Source: Streptomyces venezuelae (GTDB lineage Bacteria > Actinomycetota > Actinomycetes > Streptomycetales > Streptomycetaceae). Taken from it: 64,000 nucleotides of DNA. The translations under genes were made by a program, and so were the position numbers. The stretch covers positions 6,307,501-6,371,500 of the forward strand of contig NZ_CP029190.1 in assembly GCF_008642295.1 (NCBI RefSeq), in the 5' to 3' direction. The notes below the pieces were generated by a model that saw nothing but the letters and a program-made list of their open reading frames with translations, searched no databases and was not told the origin of the DNA. Shown one piece after another: positions 49,201 through 59,600 of this stretch (the stretch's first letter is position 1; every line of letters begins with the position of its first letter).

Positions 49201-50682
49201 AACCGGATCTCGTACCAGCTGGACCTGCGCGGCCCGAGCGAGGCCGTGGACACCGCCTGCTCCAGCTCGCTCACCGCGCTTCACCGTGCCGTCCGGGCCA
49301 TCCGTACCGGCGAGTGCGACGCGGCGCTGGCGGGCGGCGTCCACCTCTTCCTGACCCCCGATCTGTTCGTGGCGCTGGGCCAGCTGGGGATCATGTCGCC
49401 CGACGGGCGGTGCGCGGCCTTCGACCGGAAGGCCAACGGCATGGTGCGCGGGGAGGGAGCCGCTGCGGTCCTGCTCAAACCGCTCTCCCGGGCCCTGGCC
49501 GACGGGGACACCGTCTACGCGCTCGTCCGTGGCAGCGGGGTCTCGCACGGCGGGGGCGGTCACATGGACTCGCTGATGATGCCCAACCCGTCCGCGCAGG
49601 CCGAGCTGATCGCCTCCGTCTACCGGGAGGCCGGGGTGGACCCGCGTACGATCGGCTACATCGAGGCCCACGGCACCGGCACCGAGGTCGGCGACCCGAT
49701 CGAACTGCGCGGGCTGCGCAAGGCGTTCGCGACGCTGACCGGCCGGTCCGAGAACGAGCCCGTCAGCCCCTGGTGCGCACTCGGCACGGTCAAGTCCAAC
49801 GTGGGACACACGGAGGCCGCCGCAGGCCTGACCGGCGTGGTGAAGACCGTCCTCGCGCTGCGGCACGGCATGCTTCCGCCGACCCTGCACTTCTCCGAGC
49901 CCAACCCCCTGCTGGAGATCGAGGACAGCCCGTTCCGGGTGGTGGACCGGCTCACGCCGTGGCCCTCCTCCGGATCCCCCCGGCGGGCCGGGGTGAGCGC
50001 CTTCGGACTGGGCGGCACCAATGCCCATGTCCTGCTGGAGGAGTACGCGCAGACCACCGACGGCACCGCGGAGCCGGACGGCCCCCGGCCCGAGGTGATC
50101 CCGCTGTCCGCCCGGACCCCGGAGCGGCTGCGCGCCCAAGTACACCGGCTCCATGCCTTCCTGACCGGGCAGAGCGCCGTGGCGGCGCCACCGGTGCCGC
50201 TGGCGGACCTCGGGCACACGCTGCGCGAGGGCCGGGACGCGATGGAGTACCGGCTCGCGCTGGTGGCGACCAGCACCGACGAGGTGGTCCGGCTGCTGCG
50301 GGCCGAGCTCGACGGGACACCCGACCCGAGCCTCGTGACCGGCACCGCGGGATCCGCCCGGGCCGATGTCCGGGAGGAGCCGGCAGCCGATCCGTATGCC
50401 GCCGCGCGGGCCTGGGTGGCCGGCGGGCCGCACTGGCGGCCCCGGCCTGGCGGCCGGACCCCACGCCGGATCCCCCTGCCCGCCTATCCCTTCGCTCCGC
50501 AGCGGTACTGGGCGGAGCCGACGGAGCAGATCCGGCCGGCGGAGCCGACAGGGCAGTTCCGGCCGGCGGAGCCGGACGTACCGGTCCCCGCCCCCGCGGC
50601 CCTGCCGGAGCTGCTGCAGGCGCTCACCGACGGCCGCATGTCAGTCGAACAGGTCGAACAGTCCATGGAAGGTGTGTTGTGA
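40270..50682 (+). CDS. Trans-AT PKS 2: DH-ACP, KS-KR-ACP, KS-MT-ACP, KS
   Basis: 3470 aa; ATG at 40270, 2 bp after the PKS1 stop. An open frame extends further upstream, but that part lies inside PKS1 and is not coding here. Domains: DH (about 5-300, with DHLVHSVPVLPG and HPAVLDF), ACP (Ser358), KS4 (about 463-890, Cys633, EAHASGT), KR (about 1060-1530), ACP (Ser1604), KS5 (about 1703-2137, Cys1875), C-methyltransferase (about 2294-2650, LLEIGGGTGGTTR), ACP (Ser2731), KS6 (about 2828-3257, Cys2997), and a C-terminal docking-like tail ending SVEQVEQSMEG. KS5-MT-ACP has no KR, so a methylated beta-keto unit is predicted. KS3 of PKS1 plus this DH-ACP form a split module, as do KS6 and the KR-ACP of PKS3. 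Confidence 0.93.
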   Translation: MAENRRSAAVDPILEPLAGRRAATNVTAGDEAVRDHLVHSVPVLPGVFLLDMILRLVKRAGTDPARVELRRILFLAPVVGTDAGHRVEVLIGEAGAGAGLPVTVRSRPDDVPDAGWVVNCQAEIHGLRHPAAGSVPAERLQAGAAPGRTVDVDDLYAFVRRLEILHRGFMKASGTVRVGRDHALARMRLAPEAEPYTEHFHAHPAVLDFATLVPLMLFGQEQRTAADHAFIPIAIDSFHVSGPIGAENLVHVPGPVGGRLDADLFHADLEICAPDGSVAARLTGFRAKRVRSADLITAPRAATQVPVVSGAPAAPTAAARRPAGGPFEAVTALVAERLGRPADTVDPELGFYDLGLTSVDLLAIARGLEDRLGTELYPTLLFEHSTVRALADHLAGRPGDQGHGEAASGDPERAGNTADAAESRHATGESRHATHALPAYSSPVAATVTTAPPADAAGPGEPLAIVGLAGRYPGAGTPDELWQVLLEGRDCVTEVPADRWDHSAYFDPRRGTSGRTYGKWGAFCEGVAEFDAPFFHLSSRQAELMDPHERLFLQTAWAALEDAGHSPEGLAAQTGGAVGVFAGAMWNDYQLNGLDRLREGTPEIAGSWSSALANRVSYTFDFQGPSLTVDTACSAALTALHLAAESIRRGECRAAVVGGVNLSLHPYKYLRLAELGLLSSDGRCRPFGKDADGYVPGEGVGAVVIRPLAEALASGDHVYGLIRGSALRHSGRTGGYSVPSPEAQARVVSAALADAGVPARTVTLLEAHASGTALGDQIEIEALTSVYGQGTGDRGFCAVGSVKTGIGHLEAAAGIAGLTKLLLCLRHRTIPAARDTGPLNPAIRFEETPFRLPAATEPWQAQTDPETGLPLPRRAALSAFGAGGAGVHLIVEEYAGDHPVAATHAGPWAVPLSARTEDQLRETAGRLARHLREHPALALADVAHTLRTGRRPMTHRLAVTAESTRELAEALEEFAAGRTPRTAWHQGLVHQAGAPVGAAGVDAAGLSQEVLAAQWTSGTLRTWPAVRGARRAALPTYPFSRERHWLDGQDSTPSPSPARPVAQTLLYVARRFEARSEAVAPATPDVVVAFDTDAERIAELRVRCRRVVQVRPGAAYARLDPDLYEISPGEAEHHRMLAEALREETVTPAALLHLWGLRTAGHAAADDTAGLVSAFLLCRAWAPGLTGRLPVVYAYADDHGDAETPGHAAVGGLARSVRLEQPALALTTVRFDTGGAPVTALLAEARAASDDSAAPVTEVRYQGGKRTRRVFRPLDPAAADAVPPVPLVRPGGHYLISGGAGGLGRHTARLLASRGAGAVVLLGRSARGPVADAAVAGLEAAGTRAAYLRADVTDLTATERAVAETTRRFGPLTGVVHAAGVVEDALLLGKDRAALERVLAPKARGAVCLDRATRDAELDYLLLYSSVASVLGNAGATDYAAANRFLDSFATWREERRQAGERHGRTLSVNWPLWRDGGMRLDPEAQDLVLGRLGAEPLPTADALTALEAAWGSGETQVVVLHGDRTRLERHLDLTEQAAAPASHPAHPAATPAPGSAETVTTPVPDHGDLAARAAGWIAGTVRELLGVDGPVHGAGFMELGLTSVQLVELVRRIGDRFAVELPATAVFLHPDVESLADHLAAGHREALAAALAPAAPRSEATPETAPETAAGPAAFVPDAAPAVPAPEPQAAPGTGHRTPADEPIAVIGMAGRFPASPGSHGTTGLWADLLAGRDLITPVPADRWDHRLHHDPTGARPDGTDCGHGAFLDDVRRFDAAFFGVHRAQAEGMDPQARLLLEVLYEAAEDAGAAGRLRGSATGTFIGRCFSDYEDEMTSRGRRMGAHEVTGTSVSMAANLPSHVLDLTGPSMVVDTACSSSLYALHLAVEALRRGDCPMAFAAGTNLILGPEHYLRSSALGALSPSGRCHTFDARADGYVPGEAVAAVLLKPLSAALADGDPVQAVIRSVAVSHGGRAASVTAPHPGRQTELLLRVWEQAGIDPETLTYLEAHGTGTALGDPVEVEAVTAAFRAHTTRTGFCAVGSAKAHLGHTEGAAGLVGVIKTVLSMRHGVLPAMPDFRTPNPHCAFEGSALVLNDRTVPWHTPSGVPRRAGVSSFGFGGAYAHAVLEEAPATVGAARVPGPYVFPFSARDEDALRRLVARHRAFLEGQPDLRPDEVSATLCRGREAMAARLAVVVGSLPELLDRLDEFLAGTSQAADVPGADRHPQAGAVRRWAAGEDVELPVPDRRLRRLPLPGYPFGGERYWFEDTTAAGPEPGPRPRTGRPSGAEFPEPPTRAGRAAEEVARFVAGTGFAGRRARSGMDRLDELLRRWCRHLLGESSAAQLRARLADEQRYGRLADALALVIARTQGRHAGSPAGEQSWLDGEAAALALEHPELTPWLDLVKACMPRLPEVLAGSADALEVFFSPDHPDLLLRIYDGNAVADHHNEIVARAVAALVRAARERAPGRPVRLLEIGGGTGGTTRRVLDVLAEHGDAVHYTFTDVSPAFLPAARTRFGKSPVHFECRVLDLDADPESQGFVPGSADVVIAANSVHATRTMADSLARIRRLLAPGGALVLEELVRNRDCMTPMIGPLPGYWSSTDPDVRLPHSPFLDVAGWRTALGEQGFPYTWAFGAADLAEAEFDNAVLIGCVPEDVTVPVPAPVLPASAVPAPAAEAAASAGAVPDTAAEPDATEIRERLRGVFARFFGVAEEAVDPQASFDTLGMDSLSAIQLVRGLEADFGKLPKVLLYEQPTIAALAEYLAAHAPARFAAPAAPVPDTAGSAPASPAPVTATAPVTATAPPVLPAPPILPASPGRGTPDDDPVAIVGMAGRYAKSPDLTAWWRNLRDGVHLVTEIPEDRFDWREVFGDPYRSPGKVNSRWGSFIDGVDRFDAQFFGMTPLEAELMDPQQRIMLETAWQAVEDSGHRPGALRGSRTGVFIGATSRDYDWQLHRAGRHREGHVVSGNGHCLIANRISYQLDLRGPSEAVDTACSSSLTALHRAVRAIRTGECDAALAGGVHLFLTPDLFVALGQLGIMSPDGRCAAFDRKANGMVRGEGAAAVLLKPLSRALADGDTVYALVRGSGVSHGGGGHMDSLMMPNPSAQAELIASVYREAGVDPRTIGYIEAHGTGTEVGDPIELRGLRKAFATLTGRSENEPVSPWCALGTVKSNVGHTEAAAGLTGVVKTVLALRHGMLPPTLHFSEPNPLLEIEDSPFRVVDRLTPWPSSGSPRRAGVSAFGLGGTNAHVLLEEYAQTTDGTAEPDGPRPEVIPLSARTPERLRAQVHRLHAFLTGQSAVAAPPVPLADLGHTLREGRDAMEYRLALVATSTDEVVRLLRAELDGTPDPSLVTGTAGSARADVREEPAADPYAAARAWVAGGPHWRPRPGGRTPRRIPLPAYPFAPQRYWAEPTEQIRPAEPTGQFRPAEPDVPVPAPAALPELLQALTDGRMSVEQVEQSMEGVL
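41533..41571 (+). repeat. Two near-identical 18-bp repeats in a PKS linker
   Basis: Units at 41533-41550 and 41554-41571 differ at one base and are separated by GGG, encoding ESRHAT twice with one Gly between. They lie in the ACP-KS4 linker of PKS2. Confidence 0.8.
48646..48681 (+). repeat. Perfect tandem 18-bp repeat in a PKS linker
   Basis: Two identical units, 48646-48663 and 48664-48681, encode APVTAT twice in the ACP-KS6 linker of PKS2. A less exact duplication follows directly. Confidence 0.85.
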
Positions 50683-53600
50683 ACCCGAAGGTGTCCAGGC
50701 GGCAGATCCTGGAGCAGGTGCGACGCGGTGAACTCTCGGTCGCGGATGCGACCGCCCTGCTCGGCGGTCCTGCGGCAGGGCGCCCGTCCGGCGGGGACGA
50801 CGTGGTCTGCTTCCGGCCGGTCTGGGAATACGGCGGCGAGGTGCGGCCTGCACCGGTCGCCGCCTCCCGCGCCCTGGTGATCCTCGACTGCGCCGCGCAG
50901 CCGGAGGCTCCCGGCGTCGCCGCCCCGACGGGCGCGATCACCGTACATGCCGTCCGGGGCGGCGGGTGGGTCCGGCAGAGCGACACCCGTTTCCGCGTCG
51001 GCGTCGACGCGGACTCCGGCTTCACCCGGCTGTGGGAGGAGCTCACCGCACAAGGACGCATGCCCGAGCGCGTGGTCGTCGTCACCGAGGCGGCTCCCGA
51101 GCACTGCCTGGACGTGGCGTACCCGCTGGTCCGCGCCCTGATCCGGCACCCGCACCCGGACCGCCCGGAGGTGGTCTTCCTGCCGGTGGGGGCCCACGCC
51201 GCCCAGTCCGGGGACGCGCTCGGCGGGTTCTGCGCGGTAGCCGTCCGGGAGGACAGCCGGCTGCACGCCGTCTGCGTCACCACCGGGTACGCCGATCCGG
51301 ACCCCGTGGGCCGGGCTCTCGCCGAACCGGCGCAGGCCGCGCCCGGGTCGGCCCAGGTGCGGTACGACAACGAGGGCCGCCGGATGCGCACCCTGGTCCC
51401 GGTGGAGCTCCCGCAGGACGCCGGCTCCGCCGTGGCCTGGCTGCCCGACCGGGGCGTCTACCTGCTCACCGGAGGAGCCGGCGGTATCGGCCTGCGGATC
51501 GCCGAGCTGCTCGCCCGGCAGTCGCGGGCGCGGCTGGTCCTGATGGGGCGCTCAGCCCTGGACGCCTCCCGCCGGGAGGCCCTCGCCCGGATCGAGGCAG
51601 CCGGCGGGCGGGTCACATACGCCCAGGGCGACGTGACCCGCCGCGAGGACGTGGCCTCGGCGGTCGCGCTTGCCCACGCCGCGTACGGGCCGCTGACCGG
51701 CGTACTGCACCTGGCCGGCGTCAACGAGGACGCGTACATCGTCAACAAGGCCCCCGCGGCCCACCACCGGGTCCTCGACCCGAAGATCGTCGGCGCCCGG
51801 CACCTCGACGAGGCCACGCGGCACGAGCCGCTGCGCTTCTTCGCCCTGTTCTCCTCCATGTCAGGCCATCTCGGCCACCCCGGCCAGAGCGACTACGCGG
51901 CTGCCGCACGTGCCCTCGGCGGCTTCGCCGCCCACCGCGCCTCCCAGGTCGAGGCGGGGGAGCGGCGGGGCGCCACGGTGAGCCTGGGATGGCCGCTCTG
52001 GGAGGGCGGCGGTATGACCCTCAGCGAGAACGACCGGCTGGCCACCGAGGAGTTGCAGGGGATGACGGCCATGCCGGCGGAGACCGGACTGGCCGTCCTG
52101 ACCGCCGCCGTACGCTCCGGGCTGCCGGAACTCGTGGTGGTGCACGGCCGCGCGGCGAGGATCCGCGCCTTCGCCGCGGGCCGGACCGGCCCCGGCGGGC
52201 CGGGCCGGCCCGCGGGAGATCCCGGCACCCCCGCGGACGCGTTTGACGCAGCCGCCCGGCCCCGTACCGAAGCGGCGGGCGGCGCGATCACCGAGGCGGC
52301 CCAGGCCTTCCTGGTGGATCTGGTCGCGAAGCTGGCCGGGATCCCCGCCGGACAGCTCCGGCCCGACCAGGAGTTCTCCGCCCTCGGTATCGACTCCGTG
52401 ATGATCAAGAGGCTCTCCGTCGCGCTGGAGGACCGGTTCGGACCGCTGCCGGTGACCCTGCTCTTCGAGCACCGGTCGGTTGCCGAACTCGCCCGGCACC
52501 TCGCCGAACACCACCCCGAGGCCCTGCGCGAGCCCACGGCGGACCGGGCCGGCGAGCGGCGGGAGGCGCCTCGCCGCCAGACGCCGGAGCCGGTCGCCGC
52601 ACCGGCCACCGCCCCGGTCGAGGCGCAGCCGGAGGACGCCATCGCGATCGTCGGCATCGCCGGCCGCTACCCCGGTGCCGCCGATCCCGACGCCCTGTGG
52701 CAGGCCCTGGTCGAAGGCCGCGACTGCACCGGGGAGATCCCCGCCGACCGCTGGGACAAGGACCGCTGGTTCGACTCCGGGGACCGGCGCCCCGGAACCA
52801 GCTACGGGCGCTGGGGCGGCTTCCTGTCCGATGTCACCCGCTTCGACTCGCTGTTCTTCGGGGTGTCGCCCCGCGAGGCCGTGCGGATGGACCCGGCCGA
52901 GCGGCTGTTCCTGGAAGTGGCATGGTCGGCCATCGAGGACGCCGGGTACACGCGCGCCCGGCTGCACCGGCACACCCGCACCGAGGAGGGCCACGCCCTG
53001 GGCGTGTTCGTCGGTACGACGGGCATGGCCTACGAACTCGTGGCGGCCGAGGAGTGGGGGAAGGGCAACCCCGTCTCCGCGTACTCCATGGAGTTCTCCC
53101 TGGCCAACCGGCTGTCGTACTTCCTGGACGCCCACGGCCCCAGCCTGGTCGTCGACACGGCCTGCTCCGCATCGCTGACGGCTCTGCACCTGGCGTGCGA
53201 GAGCCTGCGCCGCGGCGAATGCCGGATGGCGGTGGCCGGCGGCGCCTACCTGAACCTGCACCCGATGAAGTTCGCCATGCTCTCCGAGCAGCGGATGATC
53301 TCCCCCGACGGGGTCGGCCGGGCCTTCGGCGAAGGCGGCAACGGGTTCGTGCCGGGAGAAGGCGTCGGAGCGGTTCTGCTCAAGCCGCTCGGCGCCGCGC
53401 TCGCCGACGGCGACCACGTGCACGCCGTGATCCGCTCCACCGCCGTCAGCCACGGCGGCAGGACCAACGGCTACACCGTGCCCTCGCCGAAGAGCCACGC
53501 CTCGGTCATCCGGACCGCCCTGCGCCGGGCCGGCGTGGACGCCCGCACCATCGGCTACGTCGAGGCGCACGGCACCGGCACCGAGCTCGGCGACCCCATC

Positions 53601-56600
53601 GAGATCGACGGCCTGACCCGTGCGTTCGGTGACCGCAGCGACGACCACCGGCACTGCGCCCTCGGCTCGGTGAAGAGCAACATCGGCCACGCGGAGGCCG
53701 CGGCCGGGATCGCCGGCCTGACCAAGGTGGTCCTCCAGCTGCGCCACCGCACCCTGGTTCCGACCCTGCACTCCGAACCGGCCAATTCCAGGATCGACTT
53801 CGCCTCGTCCCCGTTCCGGCTCCAGCGCGCGGTCGAGCCCTGGCGGCCCACCTCGGCCGGCCTCCCCCTGCGGGCGGCGCTCAGCTCCTTCGGCGCGGGC
53901 GGTGCCAACGCCCACCTGATCGTCGAGGAGTTCACCGGCGCGCCGCACCACCGGGACACCGGCGGCGGGCACGGCTCGGCCCCGGCCGAGGACTCCGGAC
54001 ACCTGATCCTGCTCTCCGCTCGGACGGAGGAGCGGCTGGCCGCGATGGCCGACCGCCTCGCCCGGCACGACGGCGCCGGGCTCCGTGACATCGCCCACAC
54101 CCTCCAGGTGGGGCGTGAACACCTTGAGCACCGGCTCGCCCTGATCGTCCGCGACCGCGGCGAACTGCGGGAGCGGCTGGCCCGGTTCGCCGGCACCGGC
54201 GCCGCCGAAGGGGTGCTCACCGGTCGCGCCGCCCCGGACGCGGCGCTCCGCACCGACGACGGTCCCGAGCGGACCCGGTCACTGTTCGCCGCCCGCCGCT
54301 GGCGGGAGCTGGCCGAACTGTGGGTGACGGGCGCGGAGATCGACTGGGACGACGCCCACCGGGCCGCCCCGGCCGCCGGTCCCGCCCCCCACGTCGTACC
54401 GCTGCCCGGCTATCCCTTCTCCGGGCCGTCCCACTGGCCCGCCACGCTCCCCGCGGCACTCCCCGCGGCACTCGACGCGGCCCCCACCGCGGCCCGCACG
54501 GCCGCTCCGGGACCGGTCGCAGCCCTGGGCCCCCACACCTCCACGGCCGGCACGGCCTCCTTTCCCGTACTGCTCGGGACCCGCGACCGGGTCGCGGCCG
54601 ACCACCTCGTCGCCGGCCGGCCCGTGCTGGCCGGAGTCGCGCACCTCGAACTGGCCCGGGCCGCCGCCCACGCCCTGACCGGCCGCCAGGTCGTCGAACT
54701 CACCGGCGTCCAATGGCGCGTCCCGCTGGTCCTGGACGGGACCGGCGCCGCCGTCCGGGTGACCACCGCGGCGGACGCGGCCGACGTGGCGCTCGTCACC
54801 GACGGCCCCGAGGGCACCACCGTCCACTCGACCCTGACCGCCCGCCTGGACGGCGGTGCCGCACCGCGGCCCCGCCCCCTCGACCTGGCCGGGATCCGCG
54901 CCCGCTGCGCCGCCCCGCGGTCCGGGGAGACCTTCTACGAGCGGGCCGCGGCCGAGGGCCTCGCGTACGGCCCCTCCTACCGGCTCGTCCGCCGGCTGTG
55001 GAGCGGTGACGGCGAGGCCCTCGCGGAACTCGCGGAACAGCCCGCCGGGACGGCCGCCGGCTGGTGGCTGGAGCCCGGGGTGGCCGACGCCGCCCTGCAC
55101 ACCCTGCACGGGGCGGTGCCGGCCTGGGACCGTCCCGCGACCCTGCCCGCCTCCGTGGACCGGGTCCGGCTGCACGCGCCGACCGGTCCGGCCCGCTGGG
55201 CGTACGCGCGCCTGACCGCTGCGGACGCCGAACGGGGTTCCGTCCGCTGCGAGGTGACCCTGTGCGACGCCCAGGGGCAGCCGCTGGTGGAGTTCACCGG
55301 CTTCACCGCCGTCCGCGCCCCCGGTGCATCCCCCACGGCCCGGGTGCCGTACTACCGGCCCACCTGGCGGCTCACCCCGCTCGACGCCGCCCGCGTCGCC
55401 CGCGTCGCCCGCGGCCAGGACGGCCCGGTGCTGATCCTCACCACGGAGCACGACCACGGCCTCGGCGCGGCCCTCGCCGAGCGGCACGGCGGCCGCGCCC
55501 ACCTCATCGACCTCACGGCCACCGCCGCCGACCGGGCCACCGCCTTCGCCGAGCTGCTGCGGAGTCATCCGGTGCCGGCCGCCGTCTACTTCCTGGGCGG
55601 CGTGGAGCAGCGCCGGTACACCCCCACCGACCTCGACCACCTGGAGGACGCGCAGAGCCAGGGCTGCCTCGCACTGTTCCACCTGGCACGCGCCCTGGCC
55701 GAGCACCGCCCCCGCGGCACCCGCCTGACCGTGCTGACCAGCGACGCCCAGCAGGTCGACGAGGACATGCCGCTCGCCCATCCGTTCGCCGCCTCGCTGC
55801 ACGGCCTGACCCGTACCGTCGCCCGTGAACTCGCCTTCCTCGACACCGTCTGCATCGACCTGGCCGGCGAGGACCTGGCCCGGTGCGCCGAACTCGGCCG
55901 CTGGGAGGCGCTGCTGGACGCCATCGAGGCGGAACCGGCACTGACACCGTTCGCCGAGGTCGCCCTGCGCGAGGGCGCCCGTATGGTCAAGCGGCTGGAG
56001 CCGGCAGAGCCGGGCGAGCCGGTGCCGGGGACGCTCCCGTTGCGCGACGGAGGCCGCTACCTCCTGCTCGGCGGCGCCGGCGGCCTCGGGCAGGTGATCG
56101 CCGGACATCTGGCGCGAACGTACGGGGCCCGCCTGATGCTGGTCGGCAGGCGACCGGCCGATGCACTCCCGGAAGGTCTGCTCGCATCCCTGCGCGAGGC
56201 CGGGGCAGAGGTGGAGTACCACTGCGGCGACATCACCGACCCCGCGGCCGTGCGGGCCTGCGTGGCGTGGATGCGGCAGCGCTTCGGCGGCGTGGACGGT
56301 GTGATCCACACGGCCTTCCGGCTGGCCGACCGGACCCTTGCCCGGATGGACGAGAGCACGTTCCGGGCGGCCCTCGACCCCAAGGTGCGCGGCACGGTCG
56401 CCCTCTGCGACGCGCTGGGCAGCCAGCCGCTCGACTTCCTCGCCCTGTTCTCCTCCGCCATCGCCCACACCGGGAACCCCGGACAGGCCAACTACGCGGC
56501 GGGCTCCACCTTCCTCGCCGCGTACGGCCGCAGTCTCGCCGGCCGGCTGCACTGGCCGGTCACCGTCTTCGACTGGGGCTTCTGGGGGGACCAGGGCGCC

Positions 56601-59600
56601 GTCGCCACCGAGGAACACCGCAGGCGCCTGGCCGACTGGGGCATCCTGCCGCTGTCCGCCGCCGAAGGCGTCCGGGCGTTCCGCGCCTGCCTGGCGGCAG
56701 GGGCGGTCCAGCTCGCCCCGCTGAAGGCGGACGGCTCCCTCGCCGACGTGACACCGGTGGCCACCGACACCCTCCAGCGCGCCGAACCCGCCGTCCCCGC
56801 AGCCCCCGCCCGGGTACTGGCCCCCGTGCGGGCCGCGGTCCGCGAGGCCCAGGCCGCGTACGGCGAGCCGTACGCGCCGGACTACCTGGACGCGGTGGAC
56901 GCGTACGGGCGCCGCAGGATACGTGAGGTCCTCGCCGTCCTGGACGGCCTCGCCGGTCCCGCCGGCCACGCACCGGCGGGGCCGTCCGGCACACCGGACA
57001 CCCGGCAGCGGCTGTACGAGGCGCTGCTTGCCGCCGGGCGGTCCGGACCCGGGGCCGAGACGGCCGACGTCACCGCGCAACGGGCGGAACTGGTACGCCG
57101 CTTCCCGGAGTCCGTGCCGACCCTCGACCTGCTCGACGACTGCGCGGCCGCACTGCCCGACGTGCTCGCCGGCCGCCGACGGGGGCTGGACGTCCTCTTC
57201 CCCGGCGGCTCCGGCCACCGGATCGCGGCGCTGTACCACGAAGACCCGCGCACCCGGTACTTCAACACCCTGTGCGCCGCCGCCGTGACCGCCGCGGCCC
57301 GGCATCGGCTGGACGGCCGCCCCGCGGAGGCCGGCCCGCTGCGGATTCTGGAGATCGGCGCCGGCACCGGCGGCACCAGCCTGCCCGTGCTCGACGCACT
57401 CGGCGCGCTCGCGTCCACCGGCACGGGCCTCCGCTACGACTGCACCGACATCTCTCCCACCCTGGTCGCCGCCGGGCGCGAGGGCTTCGGCGCGGCCCGT
57501 CGCTTCGCCGAGTTCAAGGTGCTCGACATATCCGGTGACCTCCGGGCCCAGGGCTTCGCGAACGAGCGGTACGACATCGTCCTGGCGACGAACGTGCTGC
57601 ACGCGACGGCGGACATCCGGCGGACCCTCGCCAACGTGGCCGACCTGATGGCCCCGGGTGCCCTGCTGGTCCTGAACGAGGCCACCCGGGTCCTCGACAG
57701 CATCACGGCCGTCTTCGGGCTCACGGACGGCTGGTGGCTCGCCCGGGACCCGGAACTGCGGCTCCCGCACTCCCCGCTCGTCGGCCCCGGCACCTGGTCG
57801 GGTCTGCTGACCGAGGCCGGACTGAACGGGGTGAGCCGTCACGGAGTTCCCGGCCGGACGGCCGAGCAGGACGGACAGCAGCTGATCCTCGCGGAGCGCG
57901 GTGTGTGGCGCCGGGTCACGCCGGCCGACGGCGCGGGCCGGGCTCCGGCCGCCCGGAGCGCAGCCGCCGCCCACCCTGCCTCCGGGAGCACCGCCCCCTC
58001 CGACCAGGCCTCCGGGACCGCCGACGCGACGGCCCGCACGGCCGACGGCGCGACCCGCCCGGCCGTGGCACCGGCAGCCGGCGCACCTCCGGCCGGCCCG
58101 GAGACCGAGAGCCTGATCGCCAGGACCGCAGCGCACCTGACCGCCGTCTTCGCCGGCATTCTCAGGCTGCCGGAGCCGGAGATCGACCAGACGACGCCGC
58201 TGTCCGCGTACGGCGCGGACTCCCTCAGCACCATGGAGGCGGCCGAGCAACTGGAGCGCGTACTCGGTCCGGTGCCCAGGGAGGTCCTCTTCGCGGGGGA
58301 CACCGTACGGGGCATCGCCGAGCAACTCGTCGAGCGAGGCGGTGCCACCCCCGCGGCGCTGCCGCCGAACGAGGCGGGCCCTGCGTCCGCTCCGGACCGG
58401 ACGGCCACAGGTGCGGAGGCGGCTGCACCGGAACGGGCGACGGGACCGCGTGCGACCGTACCGGCGGAGGTGACCGAACCTGCGCGGGCGACCGGCCCGG
58501 CCCCCGAGCCGGGCCCGGCCGACCGTCCGGCCGGCCGTCCCGCCGGCTCCGCCGCACCCGCCGAGCCCATCGCCGTGGTCGGCGTGGCGGGCCGCTACCC
58601 CCAGGCCCGGGAGCTGGACACGTTCTGGGCGAACCTCCGCTCCGGGCGCCGTGCCGTCACGGACGTCCCGGAGGACCGCTGGCCGCTGGCCGAGCACCAT
58701 GACCCCTCGGGCACCGACCCGGACCGCAGCTACCACCGATGGGGCGCGTTCCTCGACGACGTGGACCGCTTCGACCCGCTGCTCTTCCGGATCTCCCCCC
58801 GGGAGGCCGAAACCATGGACCCCGCCCAGCGGCTCGTCCTGGAGACCGCGTGGGAGGCTCTGGAGGACGCCGGCTGGCCGCCGTCCCGGCTGCGGTCCGC
58901 AGCCGCTCCCGGTATGCCCCGGGTCGGCGTGTTCGTCGGGGTGATGCACGCGCAGTACCAGCTGCTCGCCGCCGAGCAGTGGGGCCGGGGGCGCCGCCTG
59001 CGGGCCAACTCCTCCGGCTGGGCGATCGCCAACCGCGTCTCCCACTGCTTCGGCCTGACGGGACCCAGCATGGCGGTCGACACCGCGTGCTCGTCCTCGC
59101 TCACCGCCCTGCACCTGGCGGTGCGCAGCCTGCGGTCCGGCGAGTGCTCGGCGGCGCTGACGGGGGGCGTCAACCTCATCCTGCACCCCAGCCACCACCT
59201 CGATCTGTCCGCCGCCAGGATGCTCTCGCGCGACGGCCACGGCCGTGCCTTCGACACCGCGGCCGACGGCATGGTCACCGGTGAGGGCGCCGGCGTGGTC
59301 CTGCTCAAGAGGCTCTCCGACGCACTGCGCGACGGCGACCGGATCCACGCCTGCGTCCTCGGCACGGCCGTCAACGCCGACGGCCCGACGGACGGATTCG
59401 CCGTACCCGGCGTCGAGGCCCAGGTCGCCCTCATCCAGGAGGCATTGCGGGACGCCGGCGCGGACGCCGGCTCCGTGCAGTACGTGGAGGCCCAGGCCAC
59501 CGGGTCCCCCGTCGGTGATCCCGTCGAGCTCGCCGCGCTGCGCCGCGCCTACGACGTGGGCGGCACCCGGCGCACCCTCACCATCGGCTCCCTCAAGCCC

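Noticed and set aside
54555..55330. PKS3 DH as inactive
   Set aside because: The HxxxGxxxxP motif ends in Ala instead of Pro, but the His and the Asp of VADAALH are kept, so inactivity is not proven.
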